Positions 8,932 to 16,750 of a stretch of 60,547 bases of DNA are shown one piece after another. The stretch comes from an uncultured Collinsella sp. GTDB taxonomy: Bacteria; Actinomycetota; Coriobacteriia; Coriobacteriales; Coriobacteriaceae. The notes under the pieces are model-generated. The model saw nothing but the letters and a program-made list of their open reading frames with translations. It was not told the DNA's origin and ran no database searches. Position numbers and translations under genes: made by a program. The stretch lies in assembly GCA_900752545.1 (NCBI GenBank), contig CAADVS010000090.1, positions 1-60,547 of the forward strand. The letters are read 5' to 3'. Numbering within the stretch: position 1 is the stretch's first letter; each line of letters starts with the position of its first letter.

Positions 8932-10059
8932 ATGACGACCGTGATTTCACATTTCTCCGCCCTCCGCGCAATTCGTCGCGCACGACGGGCGTACTCTGCC
9001 CTACCCTGGGACTCCGTTGATAGTGAACAGCAAGCACAGGCCTTGGCTAGCTGCATTCCCAATAATGACGCGATAGACTTTGGCGCACTTTCGATACTCG
9101 ATGCCTGGAATGAAGATGATTCCGAACTACTCGATCTTCTCGTTTCAGACGAAGACAACAGACGCCCCGACAAGCGGCTTCTTCAGCATATTCTCACCGC
9201 TCCGCTTCCTGAAGGTGCAATTATGCACGTCGAGGCCGACATCTACGCAACGTCTCCTGCCGTGACAGCCATGCTTTGTTCCAAAAATGAATCAGTCGCC
9301 AAAACCTTGATGCTTCTCATGGAACTGCTCGGAACCTACTCCCTTCCTCCCGGGGCAACATACCCCATTGCCCATGACGACATCTGGCCCAAGGGCGATG
9401 GCTGCGCAGCGACGGGCGATCTTGATTGCTTGGGCAACCAGTCGGTGGTCGAGCAACAGAACGAAACCCGCTATGAACAGGCACACTACAAATGCGAGCC
9501 CGCCACAACTATCGAAGAGCTTGAGGCGGTTGCACGCTTCGCCAAAAGTAGCTCATACACATCGTTTCGCACGGCAGTCAAACTTGCCCGACCCGGATCT
9601 GCATCCCCAGCCGAATCCCTAATGTTTGCCGTTCTCGGAGCGCCCATGCGCTTTGGAGGATTCGGATGTTGCAGTCTGCCCATGGGAGGCCTGCTACTCA
9701 ACTATCGAATCGACTTCGACACTCTTGCGGTCAACATGTCCTCGGGCATCCCCTATGCCATCTGCGACCTATATTGCCCGGCAGCCGGAGTCGACAACGA
9801 ATACAACGGAATTGGGCATGAGCTTCAAAACGCTCGCATCCACGATGGCAATCGAAATAATGGCCTCAAGGCAATGGGCATCCACGTCCTGGTTATCAAT
9901 CGCGACCAAATGAAAGACCTTGTTGCACTCGAAGCCTTCGCCCAAACGATGCATCGACTCGCGGGAGTCCGATTCCGATACCGTATCAAGGGCTATCGCA
10001 AGCGTCAGGCCGCTTGGCTCAACGCTCTGCGGGCCGGAATCGGCCTTGCGCCGGTCTAA
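8932..10059 (+). CDS. Hypothetical protein with PD-(D/E)XK/DUF559-like C-terminal region
   Basis: A 375-residue protein not assignable to a named family with certainty. The N-terminal 240 residues show no motif I recognise. The C-terminal part reads YAICDLYCPAAGVDNEYNG then GHE, N/R residues and GIHVLVINRDQM, which resembles the Asp...Glu-X core and following strand of PD-(D/E)XK (DUF559/Vsr-like) nucleases found as multi-copy orphans in actinobacteria. DNA composition is visibly more A/T-rich than prs and pth on either side, and the gene sits between two elements sharing 24-bp inverted ends, so acquisition by transfer is likely. No good Shine-Dalgarno sequence precedes the ATG at 8932; a start further in is possible. 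It could serve defence or mobility, but this is inference. Confidence 0.6.
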   Translation: MTTVISHFSALRAIRRARRAYSALPWDSVDSEQQAQALASCIPNNDAIDFGALSILDAWNEDDSELLDLLVSDEDNRRPDKRLLQHILTAPLPEGAIMHVEADIYATSPAVTAMLCSKNESVAKTLMLLMELLGTYSLPPGATYPIAHDDIWPKGDGCAATGDLDCLGNQSVVEQQNETRYEQAHYKCEPATTIEELEAVARFAKSSSYTSFRTAVKLARPGSASPAESLMFAVLGAPMRFGGFGCCSLPMGGLLLNYRIDFDTLAVNMSSGIPYAICDLYCPAAGVDNEYNGIGHELQNARIHDGNRNNGLKAMGIHVLVINRDQMKDLVALEAFAQTMHRLAGVRFRYRIKGYRKRQAAWLNALRAGIGLAPV

Positions 10060-10092
10060 ACGGCGAATCACCCGCGCGCCGCCGAACAGGAC

Positions 10093-10296
10093 TGGACAGT
10101 TAGTTCAGATACGTATAGATGGACACATTGAATTAGGCTGTTTTGCAGCTATCTCTATACCATTCTCCCTATTTGAAGGCAGGGTAGACTTCAAAACAGC
10201 GCCATATGGACTAACTAAAGCTCCGAAACAACATATCGGCATTGAATTGAGCACTTCGAGTCCTCAGAACTTATACGTATCTGAACTAACTGTCCA
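10093..10296. repeat. 204-bp element with perfect 24-bp terminal inverted repeats, right copy
   Basis: Begins TGGACAGTTAGTTCAGATAC (10093) and ends with its exact inverted complement (24 of 24 bases, 10273-10296). The interior contains the pair GCTGTTTTG/CAAAACAGC and two CATTGAATT words, and is unrelated to the interior of the copy at 8576-8777. Possibly a MITE-like element or a structured RNA locus. Confidence 0.8.
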
Positions 10297-10410
10297 CCTC
10301 TGATTTCGACGGCCGTCCAAACGCCCCTAAACGCCCTCAATTACCCTCCATTTGACAGCGGCAACAGGGTCGCTCACCATAGCAGGCGACAAATCAACGA
10401 AAGGATAAAC

Positions 10411-11040
10411 ATGGCAGCTGCACAGCCGCTTAAGATTCGCATGGTTGCCGGACTTGGCAACCCTGGCGATGAGTATGCCGAAACCCGCCACAACGCTGGC
10501 TTCAAAGCGATCGACGAGTTGGCCCGTCAGGCCGGCGTCACGTACTGGAAAAACCAGGCCGGCGCCGAGATCGCACTCATCAATATCAACGATGCTGAGG
10601 AAGAGGGCGGCAAGCGCCAGATCGTGCTGGTCAAGCCGCAGTCGTATATGAATACCTCGGGTGGCCCCATCTCCAAGCTCTGCCGCGAGTACAAAATCAA
10701 GGTCGAGGAGCTGCTCGTGATCCACGACGAGCTCGACATTCCCGCCGGCGACGTACGTGTTAAGGTGGGCGGCGGCCACGCCGGTCACAACGGCCTACGC
10801 TCCATCATCGACAAGATGGGCAGCCGCGACTTCAGCCGCATCCGCACCGGCATCGGCAACCCTCCCGGCAAGATGGCCGTCGCCGACTACGTTCTTAAGC
10901 AGCTGCGCGCCCGCGAGGCCGAGGATTTCCAGGACACCTGCGCCCGCGCGGCCGACGCCGCCGGCCTGGCAATCGTGCACGGCGTGATCTATGCCCGCGA
11001 CCACGTCAACGGCGCCGCCTCCGCCAACGGCAAGCACTAA
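10411..11040 (+). CDS. pth: Peptidyl-tRNA hydrolase
   Basis: Releases tRNA from peptidyl-tRNA dropped by stalled ribosomes. It is 209 residues long, a normal family length. Motifs: GLGNPGDEYAETRHNAGF (catalytic His in TRHN), KPQSYMNTSG, IHDELDIPAGDVRVK (catalytic Asp), GGHAGHNGLRSI, and RIRTGIGNP. GAAAGGA precedes the ATG. It follows the nuclease-like island and precedes the nfn pair by a long palindromic gap. Confidence 0.96.
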   Translation: MAAAQPLKIRMVAGLGNPGDEYAETRHNAGFKAIDELARQAGVTYWKNQAGAEIALININDAEEEGGKRQIVLVKPQSYMNTSGGPISKLCREYKIKVEELLVIHDELDIPAGDVRVKVGGGHAGHNGLRSIIDKMGSRDFSRIRTGIGNPPGKMAVADYVLKQLRAREAEDFQDTCARAADAAGLAIVHGVIYARDHVNGAASANGKH

Positions 11041-11042
11041 AA

Positions 11043-11240
11043 CCTACCATTTAGGGAGAGGTTTATTTTGGCAAGTTTTATATGCGTAAACGCCGCAGTC
11101 GGCACATCGCAATAAACACGCTGCAACCATACATGCATAACGCTCCAAAGGGGGCCGGCCTCATCACAACCCGAGGCCGGCCCCCTTTGCCGTTTTACCT
11201 GATAAAACCGACCAAAATAAACCTCTCCCCCTTTGGTAGG
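11043..11240. repeat. Nested palindromic element with central GC-rich hairpin
   Basis: Outer arms 11043-11081 and 11202-11240 are imperfect inverted repeats sharing the perfect core GAGAGGTTTATTTTGG. At the centre is a perfect 16-bp GC-rich hairpin (11147-11162 with 11173-11188) followed by TTT, able to end pth transcription. The outer arm sequence also appears, slightly changed, at the purF stop codon (22147-22192), so this is a family rather than a one-off. Confidence 0.7.
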
Positions 11241-11303
11241 CCAAAGTGGATAAACCCTGCTCCCAACCGCCGAAGACACACGTAAGTGACATGTCCATGA
11301 GGG

Positions 11304-11309
11304 TATAAT
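11304..11309 (+). promoter_or_regulatory. Probable -10 box for nfnA-nfnB
   Basis: A consensus TATAAT about 105 bases upstream of nfnA, in a gene-free stretch just after the palindromic element. No clear -35 hexamer at the usual spacing, so the call rests on the -10 alone. Confidence 0.4.
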
Positions 11310-11414
11310 TTGCACCGTATGTCTGCACAACGCCTGTGCGCGTACGGTTTTACTCGGGCTACCGTCCATTTCCGTGGAGGCACGGTTCGGCGGCCCTAAC
11401 AAGAGAGGGGTTCT

Positions 11415-12254
11415 ATGTATAAGATCCTGGAGAAGACGCAGTTCTCGGAGAAGGTGTTCAAGTTCCGCATCGAGGCGCCTGCAATCGCCAAGCATGCGCA
11501 CGCTGGACAGTTCCTCATGGTTCGCGCCAACGAGACGGGCGAGCGCGTCCCGTTTACCCTAGCTGGCTGGAACGGTGACGAGGGCTGGGTCGAGTTCATC
11601 TTCATGGTGATCGGCAAGACCACCGAGATGCTGTCCACCTACGAGGCCGGCGAGTCGTTGCGCGACGTCGTGGGCCCGCTGGGCGTTCCCACCGAGATGG
11701 CCGAGGGCCCCTGCGCCGTCATTGGCGGCGGCGTCGGCCTGGCAATTGCCTTCCCGGTCGCTAAGCACCTGGTCGAGACCGGCCACGAGGTCCACGCCAT
11801 CATGGGCGCCCGCACCAAGGACCTCCTGCTCATGGAGGACCAGTTCCGCGAGCTCCTCGACGAGGACCACATCCATATCACCACCGATGACGGCTCCTAC
11901 GGCGAGCAGGGCGTTGTCACCGCTCCGCTGGAGCGCCTGCTGCAGGACAAGGCCGTGAGCCAGGTCTTCTGCGTCGGTCCCGTTCCGATGATGAAGTTCT
12001 CGACCCTCACCGCCCAGAAGTACGACACCCCCATCACCGCGTCGCTCAACCCCATCATGGTTGACGGCACCGGTATGTGCGGCTGCTGCCGCGTCGAGGT
12101 GGGCGGCGTGACCAAGTTCGCTTGCGTCGACGGCCCCGACTTCGATGCCACCCTGGTCGACTGGGATGACCTTCGTGCCCGCCAGGCCGCTTACCGTTCC
12201 GAAGAGGGCGAGTCCCTCAAGGCCTATGAGGAAAAGAGCTGCGCATGCCACTAG
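11415..12254 (+). CDS. NfnA-like ferredoxin-NADP+ reductase small subunit (FAD, 2Fe-2S)
   Basis: A 279-residue member of the sulfide/dihydroorotate dehydrogenase-like FAD/NAD-binding family. An FAD-binding beta-barrel (RVPFTLAGW near residue 50) is followed by an NAD-binding region (AVIGGGVGLAIAFP) and a C-terminal 2Fe-2S ligand set (GMCGCC with the later FACVDGPDF). Overlapping the NfnB-like gene by ten bases, it probably forms the NAD-side subunit of a bifurcating NADH-dependent ferredoxin:NADP+ oxidoreductase that balances reductant in anaerobes. AGAGGGG precedes the ATG. Family members are sometimes called HydG- or GltB-like; the pairing here favours NfnA. Confidence 0.85.
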   Translation: MYKILEKTQFSEKVFKFRIEAPAIAKHAHAGQFLMVRANETGERVPFTLAGWNGDEGWVEFIFMVIGKTTEMLSTYEAGESLRDVVGPLGVPTEMAEGPCAVIGGGVGLAIAFPVAKHLVETGHEVHAIMGARTKDLLLMEDQFRELLDEDHIHITTDDGSYGEQGVVTAPLERLLQDKAVSQVFCVGPVPMMKFSTLTAQKYDTPITASLNPIMVDGTGMCGCCRVEVGGVTKFACVDGPDFDATLVDWDDLRARQAAYRSEEGESLKAYEEKSCACH

Positions 12255-13654
12255 TTAACGGTCGTTTCGTTGCCGATATGAAGTCGCCCCGCACCCCCGA
12301 TAACGAGGAGCCGGCTGCCGAGCGCGCCTGCGACTTCCGCCCCGTCGACAAGGGCTTCACCGAGGAGATGGCGCTGGCCGAGGCCGAGCGCTGCCTCAAC
12401 TGCAAGAAGCCGTTCTGTGTTGAGGGCTGCCCCGTCAACATCAACATCCCCCGCTTTATCGAGCAGATCCGCGCGAAGGACTTCGGCGGCGCCCTCGATA
12501 CCATCCGCGAGGACTCCATGCTTCCCGCCATCTGCGGCCGCGTCTGCCCGCAGGAGAACCAGTGCGAGGGCAAGTGCATCCGTGGTAAAAAGTCCGAGCC
12601 CGTGGCCATCGGCCAGCTCGAGCGCTTCCTGGGTGACCGCCCCGAGCTCGCCTCCACGCCCAAGATGGCTCCCAAGAACGGCAAGAAGGTCGCCGTTGTC
12701 GGCTCCGGCCCGTCCGGCATCCCCTGCGCCGGCGAGCTCGCCCGCAACGGCTTTGACGTCACCGTCTTCGAGGCCTTCTTCACCGGCGGCGGCGTGCTGG
12801 TCTACGGCATCCCCGAGTTCCGTCTGCCCAAGGCAGTCGTCAAGCGCGAGATCGACGGCTTGGAGGACATGGGCGTCAAGTTTGAGTACAACTCCGTCGT
12901 GGGCAACATGGCCACGGCCGAGGAGCTGTTCGAGCAGGGCTTCGACGCCATCTACGTGGCGACCGGCGCTGGCCTGCCCAAGTTCCTCAACGTCCCCGGC
13001 GAGAACCTGCCCAACGTCTTCTTCGCTAACGAGTACCTCACCCGCGTGAACCTGATGAAGGCCAACAAGTTCCCCGAGTACGACACCCCCACCAAGCACG
13101 GCAAGAACGTCGTCGTCTTTGGTGGCGGCAACGTGGCTATGGACGCCGTCCGTACCGCCAAGCGCCTGGGCGCCGAGCACGCCATCATCGCCTACCGTCG
13201 TACCGAGGACGAGATGCCCTGCCGTCGCGCCGAGCTGCACCATGCTAAGGCCGAGGGCGTCGAGGTTCTGCCGCTCGTCTCCCCGCTCGAGTTTGTCGCT
13301 GGCGAGGACGGCTCCGTGTGCGCCGTCAAGGTCCAGAAGATGGAGCTCGGCGAGCCTGACGAGTCCGGCCGTCGTCGCCCGGTGCCCATCGAGGGCGCCA
13401 TCGAGGAGATCCCCTGCGACGTCGCGATCTCGGCTATCGGTACCAACGCCAACCCCTTCGCAAAGAAGATCGGCGGCAAGATGGAGCTCAACAAGTGGGG
13501 CTACATCGTTGCCGACGAGGAGACCGGCCAGACCACCGATCCCCGCATCTGGGCCGGCGGCGACATCGTCACCGGTGCCGCTACGGTCATTCTGGCGATG
13601 GGCGCCGGCAAGAAGGCCGCCGCTTCCATCACCAAGAGCCTGCTGGGCGAGTAA
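12245..13654 (+). CDS. NfnB-like / GltD-like NADPH-dependent oxidoreductase large subunit
   Basis: A 469-residue flavoprotein of the glutamate synthase small-chain family. The N-terminal Cys clusters (CLNCKKPFCVEGCPV, then CGRVCPQENQCEGKC) bind two 4Fe-4S centres. They are followed by an FAD fold (VGSGPSGIPCAGELA), an NADPH fold (VVFGGGNVAMDAVR), and the closing FAD motif ending in WAGGDIVTGAATV. No GltB large subunit is nearby, and the gene overlaps nfnA, so a transhydrogenase role is more likely than glutamate synthesis. Followed by a strong terminator. Confidence 0.88.
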   Translation: MPLVNGRFVADMKSPRTPDNEEPAAERACDFRPVDKGFTEEMALAEAERCLNCKKPFCVEGCPVNINIPRFIEQIRAKDFGGALDTIREDSMLPAICGRVCPQENQCEGKCIRGKKSEPVAIGQLERFLGDRPELASTPKMAPKNGKKVAVVGSGPSGIPCAGELARNGFDVTVFEAFFTGGGVLVYGIPEFRLPKAVVKREIDGLEDMGVKFEYNSVVGNMATAEELFEQGFDAIYVATGAGLPKFLNVPGENLPNVFFANEYLTRVNLMKANKFPEYDTPTKHGKNVVVFGGGNVAMDAVRTAKRLGAEHAIIAYRRTEDEMPCRRAELHHAKAEGVEVLPLVSPLEFVAGEDGSVCAVKVQKMELGEPDESGRRRPVPIEGAIEEIPCDVAISAIGTNANPFAKKIGGKMELNKWGYIVADEETGQTTDPRIWAGGDIVTGAATVILAMGAGKKAAASITKSLLGE

Positions 13655-13682
13655 TCACCCGCAGCGCTAGCCACCAAACGGC

Positions 13683-13722
13683 AAAGTCCCCGTCGAGCAC
13701 GCGCCCGGCGGGGACTTTTTCT
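13683..13722 (+). terminator. Rho-independent terminator after nfnB
   Basis: AAAGTCCCCG (13683-13692) pairs with CGGGGACTTT (13709-13718), followed by Ts; about 30 bases past the nfnB stop. Confidence 0.92.
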
Positions 13723-13724
13723 AT

Positions 13725-13781
13725 GCCGACCGCCCTACCACCGCAAAGGTGCCTGTCCCCCTTGCGGTGGTTTTGGTCGGC
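13725..13781. repeat. Palindrome between convergent genes
   Basis: Arms GCCGACC...CCACCGCAAAGG and CCTTGCGGTGG...GGTCGGC enclose a loop with CTGTCCCC. The element touches the stop codon of the kinase-like gene and may terminate it on the minus strand. It belongs to the GGGACAG-bearing palindromes seen elsewhere in the window. Confidence 0.6.
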
Positions 13782-14404
13782 TAGCCTTCGAGCTGCGCCA
13801 CCTTGTAGCGGTAGGCTGCGGCGATGACGTCCTTGCAGCCTTCGCGGCCCAGCTTGGCGCGGTTGACGACGATGTCTTTACCGCTCGTCATCTTCCACTT
13901 GCCGGCGCTATAGCGCTTATAGAACGCCTCGCGCGCCTTCTGCTGCTGTTTGACCAGCTTGGCGCCCTTCTTTTTGTTAAGGCCACGCTTCTTGCGCACA
14001 ATCTCGACGCGGTCCTCAAAGGGTGCGGTCACCAACACGGCAATGTGGCTGGGGTTGTTGCGCAGCAGGTAATCGGACAGACGGCCTTCGATAATGCAGC
14101 TCTCGGTCTCGCCCAGATCCAAAATCACCTGGCTCATCTTTTGGAACAACTTGTCCGAGTACGAACGTGCATCGTAGCGGTCGGGCAGAAACGCCATATT
14201 CTCCACGGCCAGGCGCTCGTCGTAGGCAGCCATCTTGTCGAGCGACTCGCCCGCGCGCAGCGACGCACGCACCAGCAGCTCGTTGTCGTACAGCGGAATC
14301 CCCAACTCGTTGGCGAGGATGCGTCCGATCTCGTGGCCCTCGGCACCAAAGTCGCGCGCGATGGTAATGACCACAGGACTCTTCTTGTTCTCCAGATCGC
14401 TCAT
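13781..14404 (-). CDS. Cytidylate kinase-like family protein
   Basis: A 207-residue P-loop-like protein of the cytidylate-kinase-2 type common in Firmicutes and Coriobacteria. ITIARDFGAEGHEIGRILA at the N-terminus corresponds to the nucleotide-binding loop of that family, though it lacks a classic GxxxxGKS/T. A later basic segment (RKKRGLNKKKG) may be the lid. The true substrate is unknown; it is not the main CMP kinase by sequence. The ATG at 14404 with GAAAGGA upstream is preferred; the open frame to 14449 passes through a hairpin. Confidence 0.75.
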   Translation of the reverse strand: MSDLENKKSPVVITIARDFGAEGHEIGRILANELGIPLYDNELLVRASLRAGESLDKMAAYDERLAVENMAFLPDRYDARSYSDKLFQKMSQVILDLGETESCIIEGRLSDYLLRNNPSHIAVLVTAPFEDRVEIVRKKRGLNKKKGAKLVKQQQKAREAFYKRYSAGKWKMTSGKDIVVNRAKLGREGCKDVIAAAYRYKVAQLEG

Positions 14405-14420
14405 CGCGATTCCTTTCTCT

Positions 14421-14451
14421 ATGTGACAAAGGGACAATCCCTTTGTCACAT
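14421..14451. repeat. Perfect short hairpin between ABC permease and kinase-like gene
   Basis: A 14-bp perfect stem beginning ATGTGACAAAGGGA with a three-base loop. It lies between the stop of the second permease (14453) and the start of the kinase-like gene and carries GGGACAA/TTGTCCC. It could attenuate read-through from the ABC operon. Confidence 0.65.
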
Positions 14452-14452
14452 T

Positions 14453-15091
14453 CTACGCTGCCACGATACGACGTTGATACGCTCGGACCAGCAGCGAGAT
14501 ACCAAAGTTGAGCACAAAGTACATCGCAAACACCAGGCCGTAGAGCATAAGCACCTGCGACAGGTCGATTGCGTGGGCCATCACGACGTTTGCCGTGTAC
14601 ATGAGCTCGGCCACGTTAATGCCCGAAAGATACGAGCTGTCCTTGATGACGGTCGTGCACTGGCTAAACAGCGCCGGAATGATTGTCTTAAACGTCTGCG
14701 GCAGAATGATGTAGCGCATGGTGGCAAAGAAGCCAAAGCCCTGGCTCTGCGCTGCCTCAAACTGGCCGCGCGGAATCGAGTTGAGGCCGCCGCGCACAAT
14801 CTCGGCCATAACGGCGCTGGTAAACAGCGTAAAGGCGATGGTCGAAATCACAATGTCCAAACCCTGCACCGTAAAGTAGATAAAAAGGATCCACAGCAGG
14901 TTCGGCGTGCAGCGGAACAGCTCGATATAGGCGCTCACCAAAATACGGAACGGGCGGGGCGCATAGCTTTTAACGAGCGCCAGCACCGTGCCGAAGATGA
15001 GCGAGAAAAAGATCGACAGCGCCGAGATCTCAATCGTCTTAACAAAGCCGCCCCAAATGTAGAGCAGGTTGGTCGCGTTGAAGATTTCCAT
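14453..15091 (-). CDS. Polar amino-acid ABC transporter permease (second)
   Basis: A 212-residue inner-membrane permease of the His/Glu/Gln/Arg family with about five spans. The EAA-type loop EAAQSQGFGFFATMRYIILPQ that contacts the ATPase is present at about residues 130-150. It is the last gene of a four-gene operon (ATPase, binding protein, permease, permease) and starts four bases after the first permease stop. The substrate (a polar amino acid) is inferred from the family. Confidence 0.9.
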   Translation of the reverse strand: MEIFNATNLLYIWGGFVKTIEISALSIFFSLIFGTVLALVKSYAPRPFRILVSAYIELFRCTPNLLWILFIYFTVQGLDIVISTIAFTLFTSAVMAEIVRGGLNSIPRGQFEAAQSQGFGFFATMRYIILPQTFKTIIPALFSQCTTVIKDSSYLSGINVAELMYTANVVMAHAIDLSQVLMLYGLVFAMYFVLNFGISLLVRAYQRRIVAA

Positions 15092-15094
15092 GCG

Positions 15095-15841
15095 CTAGGC
15101 CTCCTCTACGTTGTCGAGCCCCAGCTCGGCCAGGCTCACGCCGCGCGGACGCTCCTTGGAGCGGCGCTCGAGCCACTGCACCAGCATGGCGAGCGGAAAG
15201 CAGATGATGAAGTACATAAGGCAGCAGACGATGTATCCCTGCAGGTAGCCGTACAGACTCACAAAGTTGTCGGAACGGTACATAAGGTCGCCGCCGGCCA
15301 CAAGCGCCAGCACCGACGTGTTCTTGACCAGGTTGAGCGCCTGGTTACACAGCGGCGGCAGAATGATCTTGAATGTCTGGGGCAGCACGATGTACCAGTA
15401 CGCCTGCGCACGGGTGAAGCCCTGGCTCTGGGCCGCCTCCATCTGACCGCGCGGAACCGCCTCGATACCGGTGCGGATGACCTCCGAGATGTAGGCCGCG
15501 TGATACAGGCCCACGCCCAAGAAGCCCAGCACGAACGGTGCGATGCGCACCGGCTGGTCGGCACCGGTTATGGCCTGCAAAAACTGCGGACCGGCCATGT
15601 ACATAAAGAGCACCTGTACGGGCAACGGGGTGTTCTGGTAAAACTCCACGTACACGCGGCTTATGGCGCGCAGCACGCGCGAACGAGTGGTAGAGAACAC
15701 GCCCAGCAGCGTGCCCAGCACCAGCGACAGCAGCAGACCGGCAACGACCACCTGCAGCGTCACGCCAAAGCCCTCCCAGAAGGGCCCCATGTTTTGAAAT
15801 GTCGTCGACCAGCGGTCGGCGTCAAACAATCCTTCGAGCAT
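15095..15841 (-). CDS. Polar amino-acid ABC transporter permease (first)
   Basis: A 248-residue permease of the same family with the EAA loop EAAQSQGFTRAQAYWYIVLP near residues 145-165. The ATG at 15841 is chosen for its GGAAGGAA upstream and because the longer frame (to 15910) would overlap the binding-protein gene. It probably forms a heterodimeric channel with the next gene. Confidence 0.9.
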   Translation of the reverse strand: MLEGLFDADRWSTTFQNMGPFWEGFGVTLQVVVAGLLLSLVLGTLLGVFSTTRSRVLRAISRVYVEFYQNTPLPVQVLFMYMAGPQFLQAITGADQPVRIAPFVLGFLGVGLYHAAYISEVIRTGIEAVPRGQMEAAQSQGFTRAQAYWYIVLPQTFKIILPPLCNQALNLVKNTSVLALVAGGDLMYRSDNFVSLYGYLQGYIVCCLMYFIICFPLAMLVQWLERRSKERPRGVSLAELGLDNVEEA

Positions 15842-15866
15842 TTGATTCCTTCCTTGGACGATGCGC

Positions 15867-16745
15867 CTATACAAGACCCCAGGTCTTGACCTCTTGGTCG
15901 AGCCAGCCATCGGCCAGGCGATCGCAAATCACCTGATCGACCACGGCCGAAAGGTCGCAGCCCTTCTTGGTCGCCACGCCATAGCCCTGCTCGCCAAACT
16001 TGACCTCGGGCTGCAGCAGCTCAACGGTCTCGTTCATGTAACCGGCCAGCGTGGAGCGGTCCATGGCAAAGACGTCGATATTGCCGGCGTCGAGCGAACT
16101 CTTAATGATGGGGTAGCCGCTAAAGGCCCTAAACTCGGGCTTGCAGCTAAAGCCGTTGTCCTTGATCATCTGCTCGATCAGGCCCTGCGTGGTGGCACCC
16201 TGGCTCACGCCGATGACCTTGCCGTCCAGATCCTCAATCGAGGTGAAGCCCGAACGCTTCTTGACCATGAGTCCCACGTAGTCGGTGCGGTACGGCGTCG
16301 AGAAATCCCAGCTCTTCTTGCGCTCGTCGGTGATGGTGTAGGTCGCCGCGACAACGTCAAGTTGGCCGTTATCGATCAGCGGGCCGCGCGTCTTGGGCGT
16401 TACGTCGGTAAACTCGACAAGCTCCTGGGCGCGGGCCTCCTTGTAGCTCACGCCAAAGACGGCAGCAGCGATCTGGTAGCACAAATCGACTTCCATGCCC
16501 TCAAAGCGGCCCTTGGCGGTGTCGTAATAGCCATAGCCGGGAACGTCCTTCTTAACGCCGGCATTCAGATGGCCACGCGACTTGATGGCCGCAAGCTTGG
16601 ACCCCTTGTCGGAGCCCTCGCCGCTGGTGGAGTTGCCGCAACCGGTAAGCGCGGACCCCGTCAGCGCAAGCATACCGGCGCCCGCCAGCTGCAAAAAGTG
16701 ACGGCGCGACACGGCCGCCCTCGTCATATCCGTCATGTCCATCAC
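15867..16745 (-). CDS. Amino-acid ABC transporter binding protein, twin-arginine lipoprotein
   Basis: A roughly 290-residue extracellular solute-binding protein (family 3). The N-terminus carries SRRHFLQ, a twin-arginine pattern, then a hydrophobic stretch and a lipobox ending in LTGC (about residues 32-35), so it is probably a Tat-exported lipoprotein. The ligand fold follows (GMEVDLCYQIAAAVFG, FSTPYRTDYVGLMVKK). Starts at a GTG (16745) or the adjoining ATG (16742), six to nine bases after the ATPase stop; the ribosome site is weak, suggesting coupling. Tat export of this family is less usual than Sec. Confidence 0.88.
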   Translation of the reverse strand: MMDMTDMTRAAVSRRHFLQLAGAGMLALTGSALTGCGNSTSGEGSDKGSKLAAIKSRGHLNAGVKKDVPGYGYYDTAKGRFEGMEVDLCYQIAAAVFGVSYKEARAQELVEFTDVTPKTRGPLIDNGQLDVVAATYTITDERKKSWDFSTPYRTDYVGLMVKKRSGFTSIEDLDGKVIGVSQGATTQGLIEQMIKDNGFSCKPEFRAFSGYPIIKSSLDAGNIDVFAMDRSTLAGYMNETVELLQPEVKFGEQGYGVATKKGCDLSAVVDQVICDRLADGWLDQEVKTWGLV

Positions 16746-16750
16746 CGCGC

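Noticed and set aside
12245..13654. Glutamate synthase small subunit
   Set aside because: The sequence fits that family, but no large subunit is present and it overlaps an NfnA-like gene, so the transhydrogenase reading is better.
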